Shown piece after piece: positions 36,599 to 46,362 of a stretch of DNA of 64,000 nucleotides. The notes beneath the pieces are model-generated. The model searched no databases. It was not told the DNA's origin and was given only the letters and a program-made list of their open reading frames with translations. Numbering within the stretch: the stretch's first letter is position 1; the number at the start of each line of letters is the position of its first letter. The position numbers and the translations under genes were made by a program. The DNA lies in contig JAGYIQ010000002.1 of NCBI GenBank assembly GCA_018402565.1, positions 434,001 to 498,000 of the forward strand, read 5' to 3'. This stretch comes from Pirellulaceae bacterium. Its GTDB lineage: Bacteria; Planctomycetota; Planctomycetia; Pirellulales; Pirellulaceae.

Positions 36599-37023
36599 CT
36601 ACTCAGCGCAGCGGTACTCGTACTCAGCGCAGCGGTACTCGTACTCAGCGCAGCGGTACTCGTACTCAGCGCAGCGGTACTCGTACTCAGCGCGGTACTG
36701 TACTCAGCGCAGCGGTACTGTACTCAGCGCAGCGGTACTCGTACTCAGCGCAGCGGTACTCGTACTCAGCGCAGCGGTACTCGTACTCAGCGCAGCGGTA
36801 CTCGTACTCAGCGCAGCGGTACTGCAACTGCACAGCAGCGGTACTGTACTCAGCCCGCAGCGGTACTCGTACTCAGCGCAGCGGTACTGTACTGCCAGCG
36901 GTACTCATTCGCGCAGCGGTACTCGTACTCAGCGCAGCGGTACTCGTACACGAATGTCTGAAATACGAATACGAGTAAGAGTAAGAGTAAGAGTAAGAGT
37001 AAGAGTAAGAGTAAGAGTACGAA
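36599..37023. repeat. 21-bp tandem array followed by a 6-bp array
   Basis: About fifteen copies of a 21-base unit, ACTCAGCGCAGCGGTACTCGT, some with deletions (36599-36950), are followed by about eight copies of GAGTAA (36970-37020). The array fills most of the 520 bases between two convergent genes. Frames through it are low-complexity and are not called. The GAGTAC theme recurs at 51850-51950. Confidence 0.92.
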
Positions 37024-37099
37024 ACTCGCAGCGGGAATCGTACTCAGCGCGACCGGGCCGGAGTCTCGTGCTCGAACGTACCCTTTTTTCCAGCCACCC

Positions 37100-39913
37100 T
37101 TAGCGTTGGGCGCTGGGGACCAGCGTTCCCGTGGGGTTGACGCTGATCCGCGATTGGGCCGAATCTTGCAACCACTGTTTCCAGCGCTGCACGGCGGATT
37201 CATTCATGGCCGTGCTGCGATTCGGCTCGAACCCAAATGTCTCCTTAGTCAGCGTCTTCAGGGCATGGATCGCCAACACGCGACGCGCGACCTGGGCGTG
37301 TTCTAAATCCCCGACCAACTCCGCCACCTGGCTGCGAGTGACCGTTTGTGGGTCCAATCCCACGAATCGCCGCGCGACTTGGGTTGGTCCCGCATGACGC
37401 TGCGAGGCCCGCTCCAAGGATTCGGCCGTGCTGGGATCACTTTGCAACAGCGAGATGACTGCCTGGATGTGCACGTCCCAATACTCTTGCATTTGCGGAT
37501 CATTCAAAATCGCAAACGCGGGCTCCATCTGCCCCAAGCAATAACTCCACATGCCCGCCAAAGAGCGCTCGTCGGCCGACGTCGGCAGCAACGCCGGTTG
37601 TTGGCCCGACGCCATTGAGAACAATTCATCCATCCCCGCCTCACTTTGCACCAACCCACCCAAGCGATTGACTTCCGGAGCAATCACGTCGGACCGCAAG
37701 TCGGTCAAAGCTTGAGCGATGCCCGGTGTCAATTCCGCTTGGAACGTCTCGACTTCCCCGTCGGGTCGGACCACAAACCACTTGTTGGCGAACACCACCT
37801 CTTCACGCTGCTGATGCTCGATCATCACACGCCCTTGAATCCCCAAGCAGCCCAGGTAATAGCGCGGGGCGGTCTCTTGAGCCGTGAAACCCTGCGGCAA
37901 GAAAGGGCGTAACTCCAATACGATCTCGGCCTGCGGTGTCAACGAAGTGATCCACAACTTGCCCTTTGGCGTCTGGATCTCCAACGATTCGTCCGGGCTA
38001 TTGCAACTGAAGATCATAAAACAGCGTTGCACATTCAGTTGCGGCAGCCCTTGCTGTTCCTGCAGCTGATAACGCGAAACTCCAGAAAAAATGAAATTCC
38101 ATGAATTACCTCGCGGGCTGCGGACCTGGAGCTTGCTGCGGCCGCCCGGCAGCACCACGATCCACTCGTCTTGCGGATCACGCGTGGCCGCGTTCTCGAT
38201 CACCACCGTCCCGACCTGCTGGCCCCACTCCAACGGTCCCGTCGGAGCCGCGACCGGCGCTGGCTCAGGTGGGCTCGTCGCCAACGGAGCCGGAACCAAG
38301 GGATTGCCTCCCATCGGCTCCGACAAACCGCTCATCTCAGCCGACTCCGTCAGCCCCAGCCCCGCGGTCATGTCGGGGGGTAAGGTCGTGTCGGGCAAGG
38401 TCGTGTCGGGCAAGGTCGTCACCACTGTCGACGATGGCAGCGGCGCAGCCATCAACGGACCCGGCGTTGCCTCGTCCTCGACCGACGGCAAAGCCGAAAT
38501 CAATGGCGTCGGTTTCAGCTCCGCCAAGGGGAAGGGATCAGCGGTCTCGTCCCCATCGGTCAGCGGAGGCAGATCGGTGGCAACCGACGGAGCAGTCGGA
38601 GCAGCCACGGCCAACTCGGCCTCCGGTGCAAATGCAGGAATCATGCCCTCGGCGTCTGCCAAACCCGTTTCCAATTGGTCCAAACGCGGTGGCGGCAACG
38701 CCGGCAAACCCTCGGCCAACGCTGTCGCCGCGGAACCAAGACCCGACGCACCGAGCCCCACGGAATCAACAGGTGGCGCATTGGCACCCAACGCGTTGGC
38801 ACCCGTCGATCCGGCACCGAGCGAAGAACTGGATAATTGAATCGGTGGCAAGGTGGCCGACGGCGCCGTTCGCTGCCAAGTCGGTTCCGAGCCGTCCCGC
38901 TGCCCGAGCGAAGCTTGACCGTCCGCCGCTCCCTCGGTCATTTTGGGCCCGGCAATCAAGTCGCCCGAAGCCGAGCCCCTCGCTGCCTCCACTGACTCGT
39001 CCAACAATGCCGCTGGCAACGCCTCGCCACTGGGACTCTCCACTGGCACCTGCACTGCCATCTCGGGCACAAACCACATCGGTCGCTGGTTCCACCACAT
39101 GAACCCGATGGCCACCAACACCAGAACCACCAGGAACCATCCCCCCGACGAGCGCTCCTCGGACTCCTCCGTTTGCTGCATCACCGACGCCGGTGTCGGC
39201 TTGGATCGCTGATCACTGGCCGACTCGGCTGCCACAGACGCTTGCCAAGGTCGAATGTCCAACAGACTGGCTGCCGTCTGCAAGGCCTCTCGCCCCGCCA
39301 CTCGCTGCGGCGCCGCCGTCTCCTGCGCCCCATCCGTACGATCGACACCCTCTACGGAGCTGGCAACATCACTCGATGCTGGACGCTCCGTCAATAACAA
39401 CTCCGGCTCGAGCGATTCGGGGGCCGACTCACTAGAGGAGGCTTCTCCCAACGGAACTCCAACCACCGCGGCCGGCGCTGCCTCGCCCTCGGAGAAGAAC
39501 CCAGCGCTCGGCACAGCACTCGGCACATCGCTCGGCGCCATTTGATAAAGTCGCTGCCGCAAGCCCTCGCTGATCGGCGCCGGTTGGTCGATCCAATCCG
39601 ATAGAATCTGATGTAACGCCGCGATCTCGCTCAGCGCTGCATCGTTGGTCAAGCAGATCTGCTCCAGACGCTTGGTCAGCCCAATGTCCAGCGTTCCGTC
39701 CAAGTAGGCGGCCACTTGATTGGCCTGCAACACCCCCGCCGTCTCCACCGCCGGACTGGCCAATCGCGGTTGCGTCAACACACGGCGAATTCGCTGAACC
39801 AACTCCTCGGCCGCCGGATTGCTGTCCAACACGCGTTGAATCGGCTCTCGCTCGTCGTTCGGCAACGGCGCATTGTCCAAAAAGGCCAACAACGTTCGCA
39901 GTGTCAAACGCAT
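37100..39913 (-). CDS. Large single-pass membrane protein of unknown function
   Basis: 937 residues. N-terminal globular part (about 1-130: LRTLLAFLDNAPLPND, QVAAYLDGTLD, LTNDAALSEIAALHQILSDW). One transmembrane helix lies near 255-272 (WFLVVLVLVAIGFMWW). A Pro/Ala/Leu/Thr-rich spacer covers about 290-560. A C-terminal beta-rich domain follows (WIVVLPGGRSKLQVRSP, GCLGIQGRVMIEHQQRE) and a helical end (TVTRSQVAELVGDLEHAQVARRV). The domain order (zinc-less anti-sigma-like N-terminus, helix, extracytoplasmic domain) recalls planctomycete anti-sigma/FecR-type proteins, but no motif proves it. ATG at 39913. Confidence 0.6.
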   Translation of the reverse strand: MRLTLRTLLAFLDNAPLPNDEREPIQRVLDSNPAAEELVQRIRRVLTQPRLASPAVETAGVLQANQVAAYLDGTLDIGLTKRLEQICLTNDAALSEIAALHQILSDWIDQPAPISEGLRQRLYQMAPSDVPSAVPSAGFFSEGEAAPAAVVGVPLGEASSSESAPESLEPELLLTERPASSDVASSVEGVDRTDGAQETAAPQRVAGREALQTAASLLDIRPWQASVAAESASDQRSKPTPASVMQQTEESEERSSGGWFLVVLVLVAIGFMWWNQRPMWFVPEMAVQVPVESPSGEALPAALLDESVEAARGSASGDLIAGPKMTEGAADGQASLGQRDGSEPTWQRTAPSATLPPIQLSSSSLGAGSTGANALGANAPPVDSVGLGASGLGSAATALAEGLPALPPPRLDQLETGLADAEGMIPAFAPEAELAVAAPTAPSVATDLPPLTDGDETADPFPLAELKPTPLISALPSVEDEATPGPLMAAPLPSSTVVTTLPDTTLPDTTLPPDMTAGLGLTESAEMSGLSEPMGGNPLVPAPLATSPPEPAPVAAPTGPLEWGQQVGTVVIENAATRDPQDEWIVVLPGGRSKLQVRSPRGNSWNFIFSGVSRYQLQEQQGLPQLNVQRCFMIFSCNSPDESLEIQTPKGKLWITSLTPQAEIVLELRPFLPQGFTAQETAPRYYLGCLGIQGRVMIEHQQREEVVFANKWFVVRPDGEVETFQAELTPGIAQALTDLRSDVIAPEVNRLGGLVQSEAGMDELFSMASGQQPALLPTSADERSLAGMWSYCLGQMEPAFAILNDPQMQEYWDVHIQAVISLLQSDPSTAESLERASQRHAGPTQVARRFVGLDPQTVTRSQVAELVGDLEHAQVARRVLAIHALKTLTKETFGFEPNRSTAMNESAVQRWKQWLQDSAQSRISVNPTGTLVPSAQR

Positions 39914-40059
39914 CCTTGCGTCTCCTCAACCAAAGCCAAAAACCCAATCATCCCCCACCCTCACCTTCATTAGTGAGCCGCACTCCCTCGCAACGTACAG
40001 AAAACTGGCAAAAATCACCAGAATGAGCCACCACTGACTGGTTTAAATGCTAGCAATGA

Positions 40060-40140
40060 CCGAGCCGAAACAAGAACCACCAACCAAGAACCACCAACCA
40101 AGAACCAAGAACCAAGAACCAAGAACCAATAACCAATAAC
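40060..40140. repeat. AACCAAG heptanucleotide array, left copy
   Basis: Imperfect tandem repeat of AACCAAG/AACCACC/AACCAAT (about ten units). A related array lies at 40645-40706, so the pair brackets the palindromic element between them. Confidence 0.85.
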
Positions 40141-40255
40141 CTTCCCTAATCCTGTAGATTCAGTCCCAAAACAGGAGGGGGCTGCCGGTCTACCCTACGG
40201 CTTTGGTTGCAAAACCTTCGCCATGAGATGCCCCGCCGGAAGCTTGTTGCCACTA

Positions 40256-40579
40256 GGCCCGGAGGGCCGGCACAACCCCTGCCGGTGGCGTAAGCCACCG
40301 GTAGCGTGCGATTAATAGTAATGGACTGTGAGGCCCGGAGGGCCGGCAGAAGTTGGTGGGAGTGATACCTTTGGTTTTTCGAACGACTGTTTCTGATGAT
40401 GTTCCTCATGTTGCAAAAAAATTTGATAAAAGCTCCATCACTGTCACTCAAGCATTTTTCTGCCCTTCATCCCAGCAAGGGGAAATTTCTGTCGACCCTT
40501 CGGGCCTCGGACGCCACGAGCTTGGGGGGCTTACCGGTGGCTCACGCCACCGGCAGGGGTTCTGACGGCCCTCCGGGCC
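40256..40579. repeat. 50-bp inverted repeat pair with CCGGTGGCnnnnGCCACCGG core
   Basis: 40256-40305 is nearly the reverse complement of 40529-40579 (about four differences, one or two indels). Each arm has a GGCCCGGAGGGCC palindrome and a CCGGTGGCGT..GCCACCGG palindrome, and a partial third copy is at 40332-40348. The 220 bases between encode nothing obvious. Such palindromes are dispersed repeats in planctomycete genomes. The 790-base gap (39914-40703) holds only this and the flanking arrays. Confidence 0.8.
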
Positions 40580-40644
40580 TAAGAGCAGGCAGTAGGGTTC
40601 GACCGGGCATCCTTTGACAACGGCTTTCTTGCCTGGAAGTCGGA

Positions 40645-40706
40645 AACCAACAACCAACAACCAAGAACCAAGAACTAAGAACTAAGAACCAAGAACCAAG
40701 AACCTA
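40645..40706. repeat. AACCAAG heptanucleotide array, right copy
   Basis: Tandem AACCAAC, AACCAAG and AACTAAG units run up to the stop codon of the MFS gene. Same motif and strand as the array at 40060-40140. Confidence 0.85.
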
Positions 40707-42236
40707 TTCCCCGGTCTCGGGTGCCAACCAGATCAGGAACACCCCGAGAAAATACACGGAGGCCATCGCGGTGCAAGCGGCCGGATACCCGCCATCGAAG
40801 GCACTCATGATCGCACTGGTCTGCAAGGCCCCGATCGCCGCTAGTATTCGCCCAAAGTTGAAGCTGAACCCCTGCCCCGTCGCTCGCACCCGCGTCGGAA
40901 ACAACTCGGGCAAATACAATGGCAACCAACCATAAAAAGCCGCCGTCACCCCACCCATGGCCGCCACACACCACAAGAACCGCGCATTAAATTCGGTGTT
41001 CGTTTGGTAAAACAACCACACGGTCGCAAAGGACCCCAGACACAATAAAACATACGCCCAGCGTCGTCCGGCCCACACCCCCAGCCCCGCCCCCAAAAAG
41101 CCGCCGGCCACGGCCGCCAAGGAGGACACCAACTGCGTGTAAGCCTTGGCCGACGGCTGATCGACTGCCAATTGATCGGCCCAGATCGTCGCCCACAATA
41201 CGGCCGCCCAGGTGCCCAACAGCGGGATGCCGCTGACCATCGCCCCAATCAACATCCGCTGCACGACGCGATGCGGTGCCACCCGAGTCGCCGGCGCCCA
41301 CGTATCGGCCGAACGGAGCAAATAGCGAAACACCGGATACAGATAGCCCACCGCCACCAACACCAAGCCCACGGCGGTCCCAGTAAATCGCCAGACCAAC
41401 GGAACGTCGTAGCTCCACAACCCGATGATGCCGAAGCAGACCATCACCCCAAACAAAACGCCCACCAGGTCCTGCGTCCGCCACCCCGCCGTGGCACCGG
41501 CTTTCCGCTCCCGTTCCCATTGTTGCGACTCCGGCACAAACAGTCGCACGAACAGCGTCAACACCGCTGGCAACACGCCGCAGAACATCAGCGCTCGCCA
41601 TTGCACCCAGGACTCCGACAGCCCCCAAGCCTGCAAGGTCTCACGCAGCGCCTCCAAGCTCAAACTCAAGGTGGCCACCAAGGCATAGCCCAAATTGGCC
41701 GCCGCTCCAATCAACCCCGCCAACAACGCCCGTGAGCGACCGCCCCATACTTCCATCACTAACGCCACCCCCAACGACCACTCGCCGCCCATCCCCAACG
41801 CCGCGACAAACCGCACCCCGACCATCTGCCACGGTTCCCACACCAACGCGCCCAAGCCGCTGAACGATGCGTAAGTCAAGATGCTCAGCGCCATCGCCCG
41901 CACACGCCCGATGCGGTCCCCCAACCACCCGAACAGCACCCCACCCGCCGCCGCTCCCACCAGAAATCCGGCGCTGATGATCGCGTTCCACAGACCGACC
42001 AACGACTCCGCCGCCCGCGCATCCAGCTGAGCGGTGGCACCCGCCAACAACTCTTGCAACGCCGGTCGCGCTACGACCGGAAACAGCCCCATCTCAAAAC
42101 CATCGAACAACCAACCCAACAAGGCCGCCACCAGCGCCAACACCTTGCCACGCGTCGATACCTCACCGGGCGAGCTGGCCAACTCATCCGCCAACCTATC
42201 CGCTGTCGTTGACTCGGCTGTCGGTCTTCCGCTCAT
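40704..42236 (-). CDS. MFS transporter, metabolite:H+ symporter type
   Basis: About 510 residues with twelve predicted helices. Motif A after helix 2 is GWLGDRIGRVRAM, and WQMVGVRFVAALGMGGEWSLG after helix 4 is typical of sugar/organic-acid symporters. N-terminal cytosolic tail of about 35 residues. The frame is open upstream to 42461 inside the oxidase gene; ATG 42236 (MSGRPTAES) lies 7 bases after the oxidase stop and is the only sensible start. Co-transcription with a D-lactate/glycolate-type oxidase suggests it imports the oxidase substrate; this is an inference from context. Confidence 0.88.
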   Translation of the reverse strand: MSGRPTAESTTADRLADELASSPGEVSTRGKVLALVAALLGWLFDGFEMGLFPVVARPALQELLAGATAQLDARAAESLVGLWNAIISAGFLVGAAAGGVLFGWLGDRIGRVRAMALSILTYASFSGLGALVWEPWQMVGVRFVAALGMGGEWSLGVALVMEVWGGRSRALLAGLIGAAANLGYALVATLSLSLEALRETLQAWGLSESWVQWRALMFCGVLPAVLTLFVRLFVPESQQWERERKAGATAGWRTQDLVGVLFGVMVCFGIIGLWSYDVPLVWRFTGTAVGLVLVAVGYLYPVFRYLLRSADTWAPATRVAPHRVVQRMLIGAMVSGIPLLGTWAAVLWATIWADQLAVDQPSAKAYTQLVSSLAAVAGGFLGAGLGVWAGRRWAYVLLCLGSFATVWLFYQTNTEFNARFLWCVAAMGGVTAAFYGWLPLYLPELFPTRVRATGQGFSFNFGRILAAIGALQTSAIMSAFDGGYPAACTAMASVYFLGVFLIWLAPETGE

Positions 42237-42243
42237 CGCCCAC

Positions 42244-45180
42244 TCATCCGTTAGTCGCCAAGGCTTCGTACAGGATTTCCACCGGATGTTTGGCCACGCG
42301 GCCCGTTCCATCTTTGATTTGGTGCCGGCAACTGGTGCCCGCCGCCACGATCTCGACCGCCGCCTCCGTCTCACGCACCGCCGGAAACAGGACCAACTCG
42401 CCGATCTGCATCGACAACTCGTAGTGCTCGCGTTCGTAACCAAACGATCCCGCCATGCCACAGCACCCCGACGGAATCAACTCGGCCCGATAATTTTTTG
42501 GCAGCGTCAAGACTTTTCGCACCGCCGCCATCGACGACAGGGCCTTCTGGTGGCAGTGGCCATGCACCTTCAAGGACTTGGACCGCGTCGTGAACTGCTC
42601 GCTTCGAACTCGGCCCTCCGCGATGGCCAACGCCAAGAACTCTTCGATCGTCTTCGTCCGCTCCGCCAAGGCCCGAGCCCGCGTTTGCGATTCGCCCCGC
42701 AACAGGTCGATGTACTCGTCGCGAAACGTCAGAATCGCGGACGGTTCGGTCCCCACCAAGTATTCGTCCGACTCCAACTCCCGACTGAACAAGTCGACGT
42801 TGAATTGAGCCAACTTCCGCGCTGGCACGAGCAAGCCCTTGGACAAGTACGACCGCCCACTCTGGCGATGCTCCAGCACCCTCACGCGAAAGTCCAACCG
42901 ATCCAACAAGCGGATCGTGGTGATCCCAATCTGGGCATCGTTGTAGTTGGTGAACTCGTCGACAAACAGACAGACCTTGCCCGCCGCACCCGTCGCCGTC
43001 GGACGGAACTCCGATCGCCACCAACGCCGCACGGTCTGCCCAGCCAGAGTCGGCATGCTGCGCTGCGGCGCAAATCCCACGCCGGCCTTCAACCACCGCC
43101 CCACAAGCGGTTGCCCAAACGCCCAGCGATAGAGTCGCGGCGTGAAACTGGCCAACCACATCATCGTTTCAAAGCCGCCGATCAACCGAGCTCGCCAAGG
43201 AACCCCTTTGGCCTGATAAAATTGATGCTGCCATTCAGCCTTGAGCTTTGCCACATCGACGTTCGACGGGCACTCCGACTTGCAGCCCTTGCACGACAAG
43301 CACAAGTCCATCACCTCGCGTATCTCGTCGCTGGCCAACGGCTCCGCTCGGTCGCTTCGCGTCAACATCTCCCGCAAGATATTGGCCCGCGCTCGCGTGG
43401 TGTCCTGCTCGCGCCGCGTGGCCATGTAACTCGGGCACATCGTGCCACCCGACATAGCCGTCTTGCGACAGTCGCCCGAACCATTGCACTGTTCCGCCGC
43501 CCGAGCCAATCCTTGCGAGGCAGAGAAATCCAATAACGTCTCGATTTCCCGAGTCGGCTCACCCACCGGAAATCGCAAATGGGTATCCATCGGCGGCGTG
43601 TCGACGATTTTGCCCGGATTAAAAATCCCCTGCGGATCCCACACGCGTTTGACCTGCCGACACAAGTCGTAGTTATGCTGGCCCAACATCAACGGAATGA
43701 ACTCGCCCCGCAACCGGCCATCACCATGCTCGCCCGACAACGAGCCCTTGTACCGCTTGACCAACTGAGCGATCTCTTCCGCAATCAGGCGAAACAGACG
43801 CACCCCTTCCGCCGTCTTCAAGTCGATGATCGGCCGCAAGTGCAATTCGCCAGATCCAGCATGCGCGTAATGCACACTGTACAAACCATGCTGCGTCAAA
43901 ATCCGATTGAAGTCGGCAATGTACTGAGGCAATTCCTGCACATTGACCGCGGTGTCCTCGATCACCGGCACGGGCTTGGCGTCGCCCGGTACGTTGGACA
44001 ACAATCCTAACCCCGCCTTGCGCAAACCCCACACCTTCTGCACGTCCTCGCCCGCGATCACGGGATAGGCATACCCCAATCCCTCCGCCCGCAAGGCCTC
44101 GATCAGAGCCGCGGTATCCGCCACCACCTCGGCCTCCGAGTCGCGGAGCAACTCGACGACCAACAAGGCCTGCGGCTGGCCTTCCACAAACCAACGATAC
44201 GGGGCGTACATGACGTTCCGCTGCGTGGCCTCCAAGATGTAGTGATCCATCAACTCGCAGGCCGATGGCGCAAACCGCAACGCCACCAAATTGGCTCGCA
44301 GGGACTCGTCGATGGAGTGGCAATGGATGCAGATCAATCGCTGCTGCGTCGGCGGCAGAGGCACCAAACGCAACTTGGCCGCCGTGATCAAAGCCAACGT
44401 TCCCTCGGAACCGGCCAATAAACTGCAAAAGTTGAACGGCTGCCCCAGCGGATCAAACGGCCGCTGACGCAGCAACATGTCCAGCGCATACCCCGTGTTG
44501 CGTCGCGGGATCGATGGCTCAGGATAACCCGCGACAATCGCCGCTCGATGCTCCGGATCTTGCAACACTTCGTGAATCTGGCGGTAGAGCGCCGCCTCCC
44601 TCGAGCCCGTCGCCCCCTGTCCACTTACCAAAGCGGCGAAGGCCTCATCACTCACTTCGCCAAACGTCACCTGAGACCCATCGGACAGAATCGCTTGCAC
44701 CTCCAACAGATGCTCGCGTGTGCTGCCATAAACAACCGAATTGGAACCACACGAGTTATTGCCGATCATCCCACCAATCATGGCTCGATTGGCCGTCGAA
44801 GTCTCGGGGGCAAAGAACAGCCCGTAGCTCCGCAGGGCTCGGTTCAAGTCATCCCGCACGATCCCCGGCTGGACACGCACCCACCGCTCCGCGGCGTTGA
44901 TCTCCAAGATCTGGCCAAAGTGCAGCGACAGGTCGACCACCAAACCGGACCCGACCACCTGACCAGCCAACGAAGTCCCCGCCGTCCGCGGGATCAAACT
45001 CAGCCCCTCCGCTGCAGCAAAGTGCACCAACGCGACCAAGTCCGCTTCCGACCGCGGCACCGCCACCGCCACGGGCAACTCGCGGTAAGCGGACGCATCC
45101 GTCGCGTACAGCCGACGACTCACCTCGTCGGTCAACAACTGGCCCTGGAGACGTGACGACAATTCGGCCAAGGACTGCAT
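42244..45180 (-). CDS. FAD-linked oxidase with Fe-S domain (D-lactate/glycolate type)
   Basis: About 978 residues fusing a GlcD-like FAD domain and a GlcF-like Fe-S/CCG domain. FAD site: IPRTAGTSLAGQVVG and MIGGMIGNNSCGSNS (near 70-150). FAD oxidase C-terminal part: SGEHGDGRLRGEF. Two cysteine clusters, CNGSGDCRKT... and CLSCKGCKSECPSNVD (near 560-640), bind 4Fe-4S. The CCG part ends with GHCHQKALSS and PSGCCGMAGSFGYE. Probably oxidises D-lactate, glycolate or D-2-hydroxyglutarate at the inner membrane. ATG 45180 is taken over the upstream frame extension to 45216. Upstream of the MFS gene in the same operon. Confidence 0.92.
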   Translation of the reverse strand: MQSLAELSSRLQGQLLTDEVSRRLYATDASAYRELPVAVAVPRSEADLVALVHFAAAEGLSLIPRTAGTSLAGQVVGSGLVVDLSLHFGQILEINAAERWVRVQPGIVRDDLNRALRSYGLFFAPETSTANRAMIGGMIGNNSCGSNSVVYGSTREHLLEVQAILSDGSQVTFGEVSDEAFAALVSGQGATGSREAALYRQIHEVLQDPEHRAAIVAGYPEPSIPRRNTGYALDMLLRQRPFDPLGQPFNFCSLLAGSEGTLALITAAKLRLVPLPPTQQRLICIHCHSIDESLRANLVALRFAPSACELMDHYILEATQRNVMYAPYRWFVEGQPQALLVVELLRDSEAEVVADTAALIEALRAEGLGYAYPVIAGEDVQKVWGLRKAGLGLLSNVPGDAKPVPVIEDTAVNVQELPQYIADFNRILTQHGLYSVHYAHAGSGELHLRPIIDLKTAEGVRLFRLIAEEIAQLVKRYKGSLSGEHGDGRLRGEFIPLMLGQHNYDLCRQVKRVWDPQGIFNPGKIVDTPPMDTHLRFPVGEPTREIETLLDFSASQGLARAAEQCNGSGDCRKTAMSGGTMCPSYMATRREQDTTRARANILREMLTRSDRAEPLASDEIREVMDLCLSCKGCKSECPSNVDVAKLKAEWQHQFYQAKGVPWRARLIGGFETMMWLASFTPRLYRWAFGQPLVGRWLKAGVGFAPQRSMPTLAGQTVRRWWRSEFRPTATGAAGKVCLFVDEFTNYNDAQIGITTIRLLDRLDFRVRVLEHRQSGRSYLSKGLLVPARKLAQFNVDLFSRELESDEYLVGTEPSAILTFRDEYIDLLRGESQTRARALAERTKTIEEFLALAIAEGRVRSEQFTTRSKSLKVHGHCHQKALSSMAAVRKVLTLPKNYRAELIPSGCCGMAGSFGYEREHYELSMQIGELVLFPAVRETEAAVEIVAAGTSCRHQIKDGTGRVAKHPVEILYEALATNG

Positions 45181-45423
45181 GACTTGTGAAATGATCCGAA
45201 GTGGGGGGGGCAGCACCAGCCGAACGGCATTTGTAACCGTTTACCCGACGGCGGGAACGGCCAGCGGCATTGTAACTCCAGCCACGGCGGCTGTCAGGAA
45301 GGAGCGACCAAAGGCCCCGCCGATTGCCTCCCGCCGCGGAACTATGGTAAGTTGAACTGGGAGTATCGGGCAGCGGCCCCCCACCCGCTCCAACAGCGGC
45401 CACGATCCAGGGAAGAAGTGAGA

Positions 45424-46083
45424 TTGAACTTGAAAATCGGTGTCTTTGGAGGGTCGTTTGACCCCGTTCATTACGGCCATTTGCTCTTGGCCCAACAGTG
45501 CCTCGAATCCGCCGGCCTGGATCGGGTCCTGTTTGTCCCCGCCGCCCACTCGCCGCTAAAATCTCACACGCCTGCGGCCGACAATAAAGCCCGCGTCGAA
45601 ATGCTGCAGCTGGCCATCGCCGACCACCCCCAATTCGCCATCTCCACCGTGGAGCTGGACCGCGGCCAAGTCAGCTACACGGTCGACACCCTGCGGGCCC
45701 TCCGCGATGCCGAACCGCAACACCAATGGTTCCTGCTGCTGGGCCTGGACTCGCTGCTGGATTTTCCCCGCTGGCAGCAACCCTCCGAAATCCTGCAACT
45801 GGCCGACCTGATCGTCGTCAATCGACCCGGCACCAGCGGCCCACTGGCTGCCGATGCCTGGCAAATCCTGCAGGGATTCGCCACCCCCGCGCAAGTCGAA
45901 CGCACCCGCGCGTCTCTCGTCGAGTCCCAACAGTTCGAGTTCAGCTCGACCGACCTGCGACAGCGGGCCGCCCAAGGACGCAGCCTGAGATTTCGCACCC
46001 CGCGAGCCGTCGAAAAATACATCGAGACCCAAGGGCTCTACCGACCCAACCCCACACCCGCGGCCGGAATAACCGCCCCATGA
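45424..46083 (+). CDS. nadD: Nicotinate-nucleotide adenylyltransferase
   Basis: About 219 residues. NAD synthesis: nicotinate mononucleotide + ATP to deamido-NAD. KIGVFGGSFDPVHYGHL holds the (H/T)xGH-type nucleotidyltransferase motif. FVPAAHSPLK, LLGLDSLLDFPRWQ and the C-terminal FSSTDLRQRAAQG signature follow. No ATG is available; TTG 45424 (MNLKIGVF) is best spaced from GGAAGAAG (about 45411-45418), while GTG 45418 overlaps that site. The stop overlaps the start of the next small gene (ATGA). Confidence 0.93.
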   Translation: MNLKIGVFGGSFDPVHYGHLLLAQQCLESAGLDRVLFVPAAHSPLKSHTPAADNKARVEMLQLAIADHPQFAISTVELDRGQVSYTVDTLRALRDAEPQHQWFLLLGLDSLLDFPRWQQPSEILQLADLIVVNRPGTSGPLAADAWQILQGFATPAQVERTRASLVESQQFEFSSTDLRQRAAQGRSLRFRTPRAVEKYIETQGLYRPNPTPAAGITAP

Positions 46084-46355
46084 ACCCGCTCCAGTACATC
46101 GACTTCATGCCCAGACAAGTCCGCGCGCCCGGACTGCTCACCGAAGGACTGTACGAAAACTTCGACGCCGCCCTGGCCGCCGCCAACCAATGGCTGGCCG
46201 ATCACCCCTCCGTGCAACTCCTGCAAGTCGAAACCGTTGTCCTACCCAACCTCTGGAACGATTGGGAAGAAGGCACCAAAGACGGCAGCATCGCCACCAG
46301 CGGCGACTCACCCAGCCGCTGGCACCAATTCCTCCGCGTCTGGTACCACGCCTGA
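46080..46355 (+). CDS. Small conserved-looking protein coupled to nadD
   Basis: 91 residues. ATG overlaps the nadD stop by four bases. Contains LYENFDAALAAANQWLADHPSVQLLQVETVVLPN and ends WHQFLRVWYHA; pattern of a short alpha/beta protein rich in Trp. No motif recognised. The tight overlap argues that it is translated. In many bacteria rsfS follows nadD, but this sequence does not resemble RsfS. Confidence 0.65.
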   Translation: MNPLQYIDFMPRQVRAPGLLTEGLYENFDAALAAANQWLADHPSVQLLQVETVVLPNLWNDWEEGTKDGSIATSGDSPSRWHQFLRVWYHA

Positions 46356-46362
46356 TCACCCC

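Noticed and set aside
36850..37203. 117-residue minus-strand frame with poly-Leu
   Set aside because: Runs through the GAGTAA and 21-bp arrays; the poly-Leu is a repeat artefact.
42034..43536. 500-residue open frame on the plus strand
   Set aside because: Antisense to the FAD/Fe-S oxidase and MFS genes, which have clear motifs.
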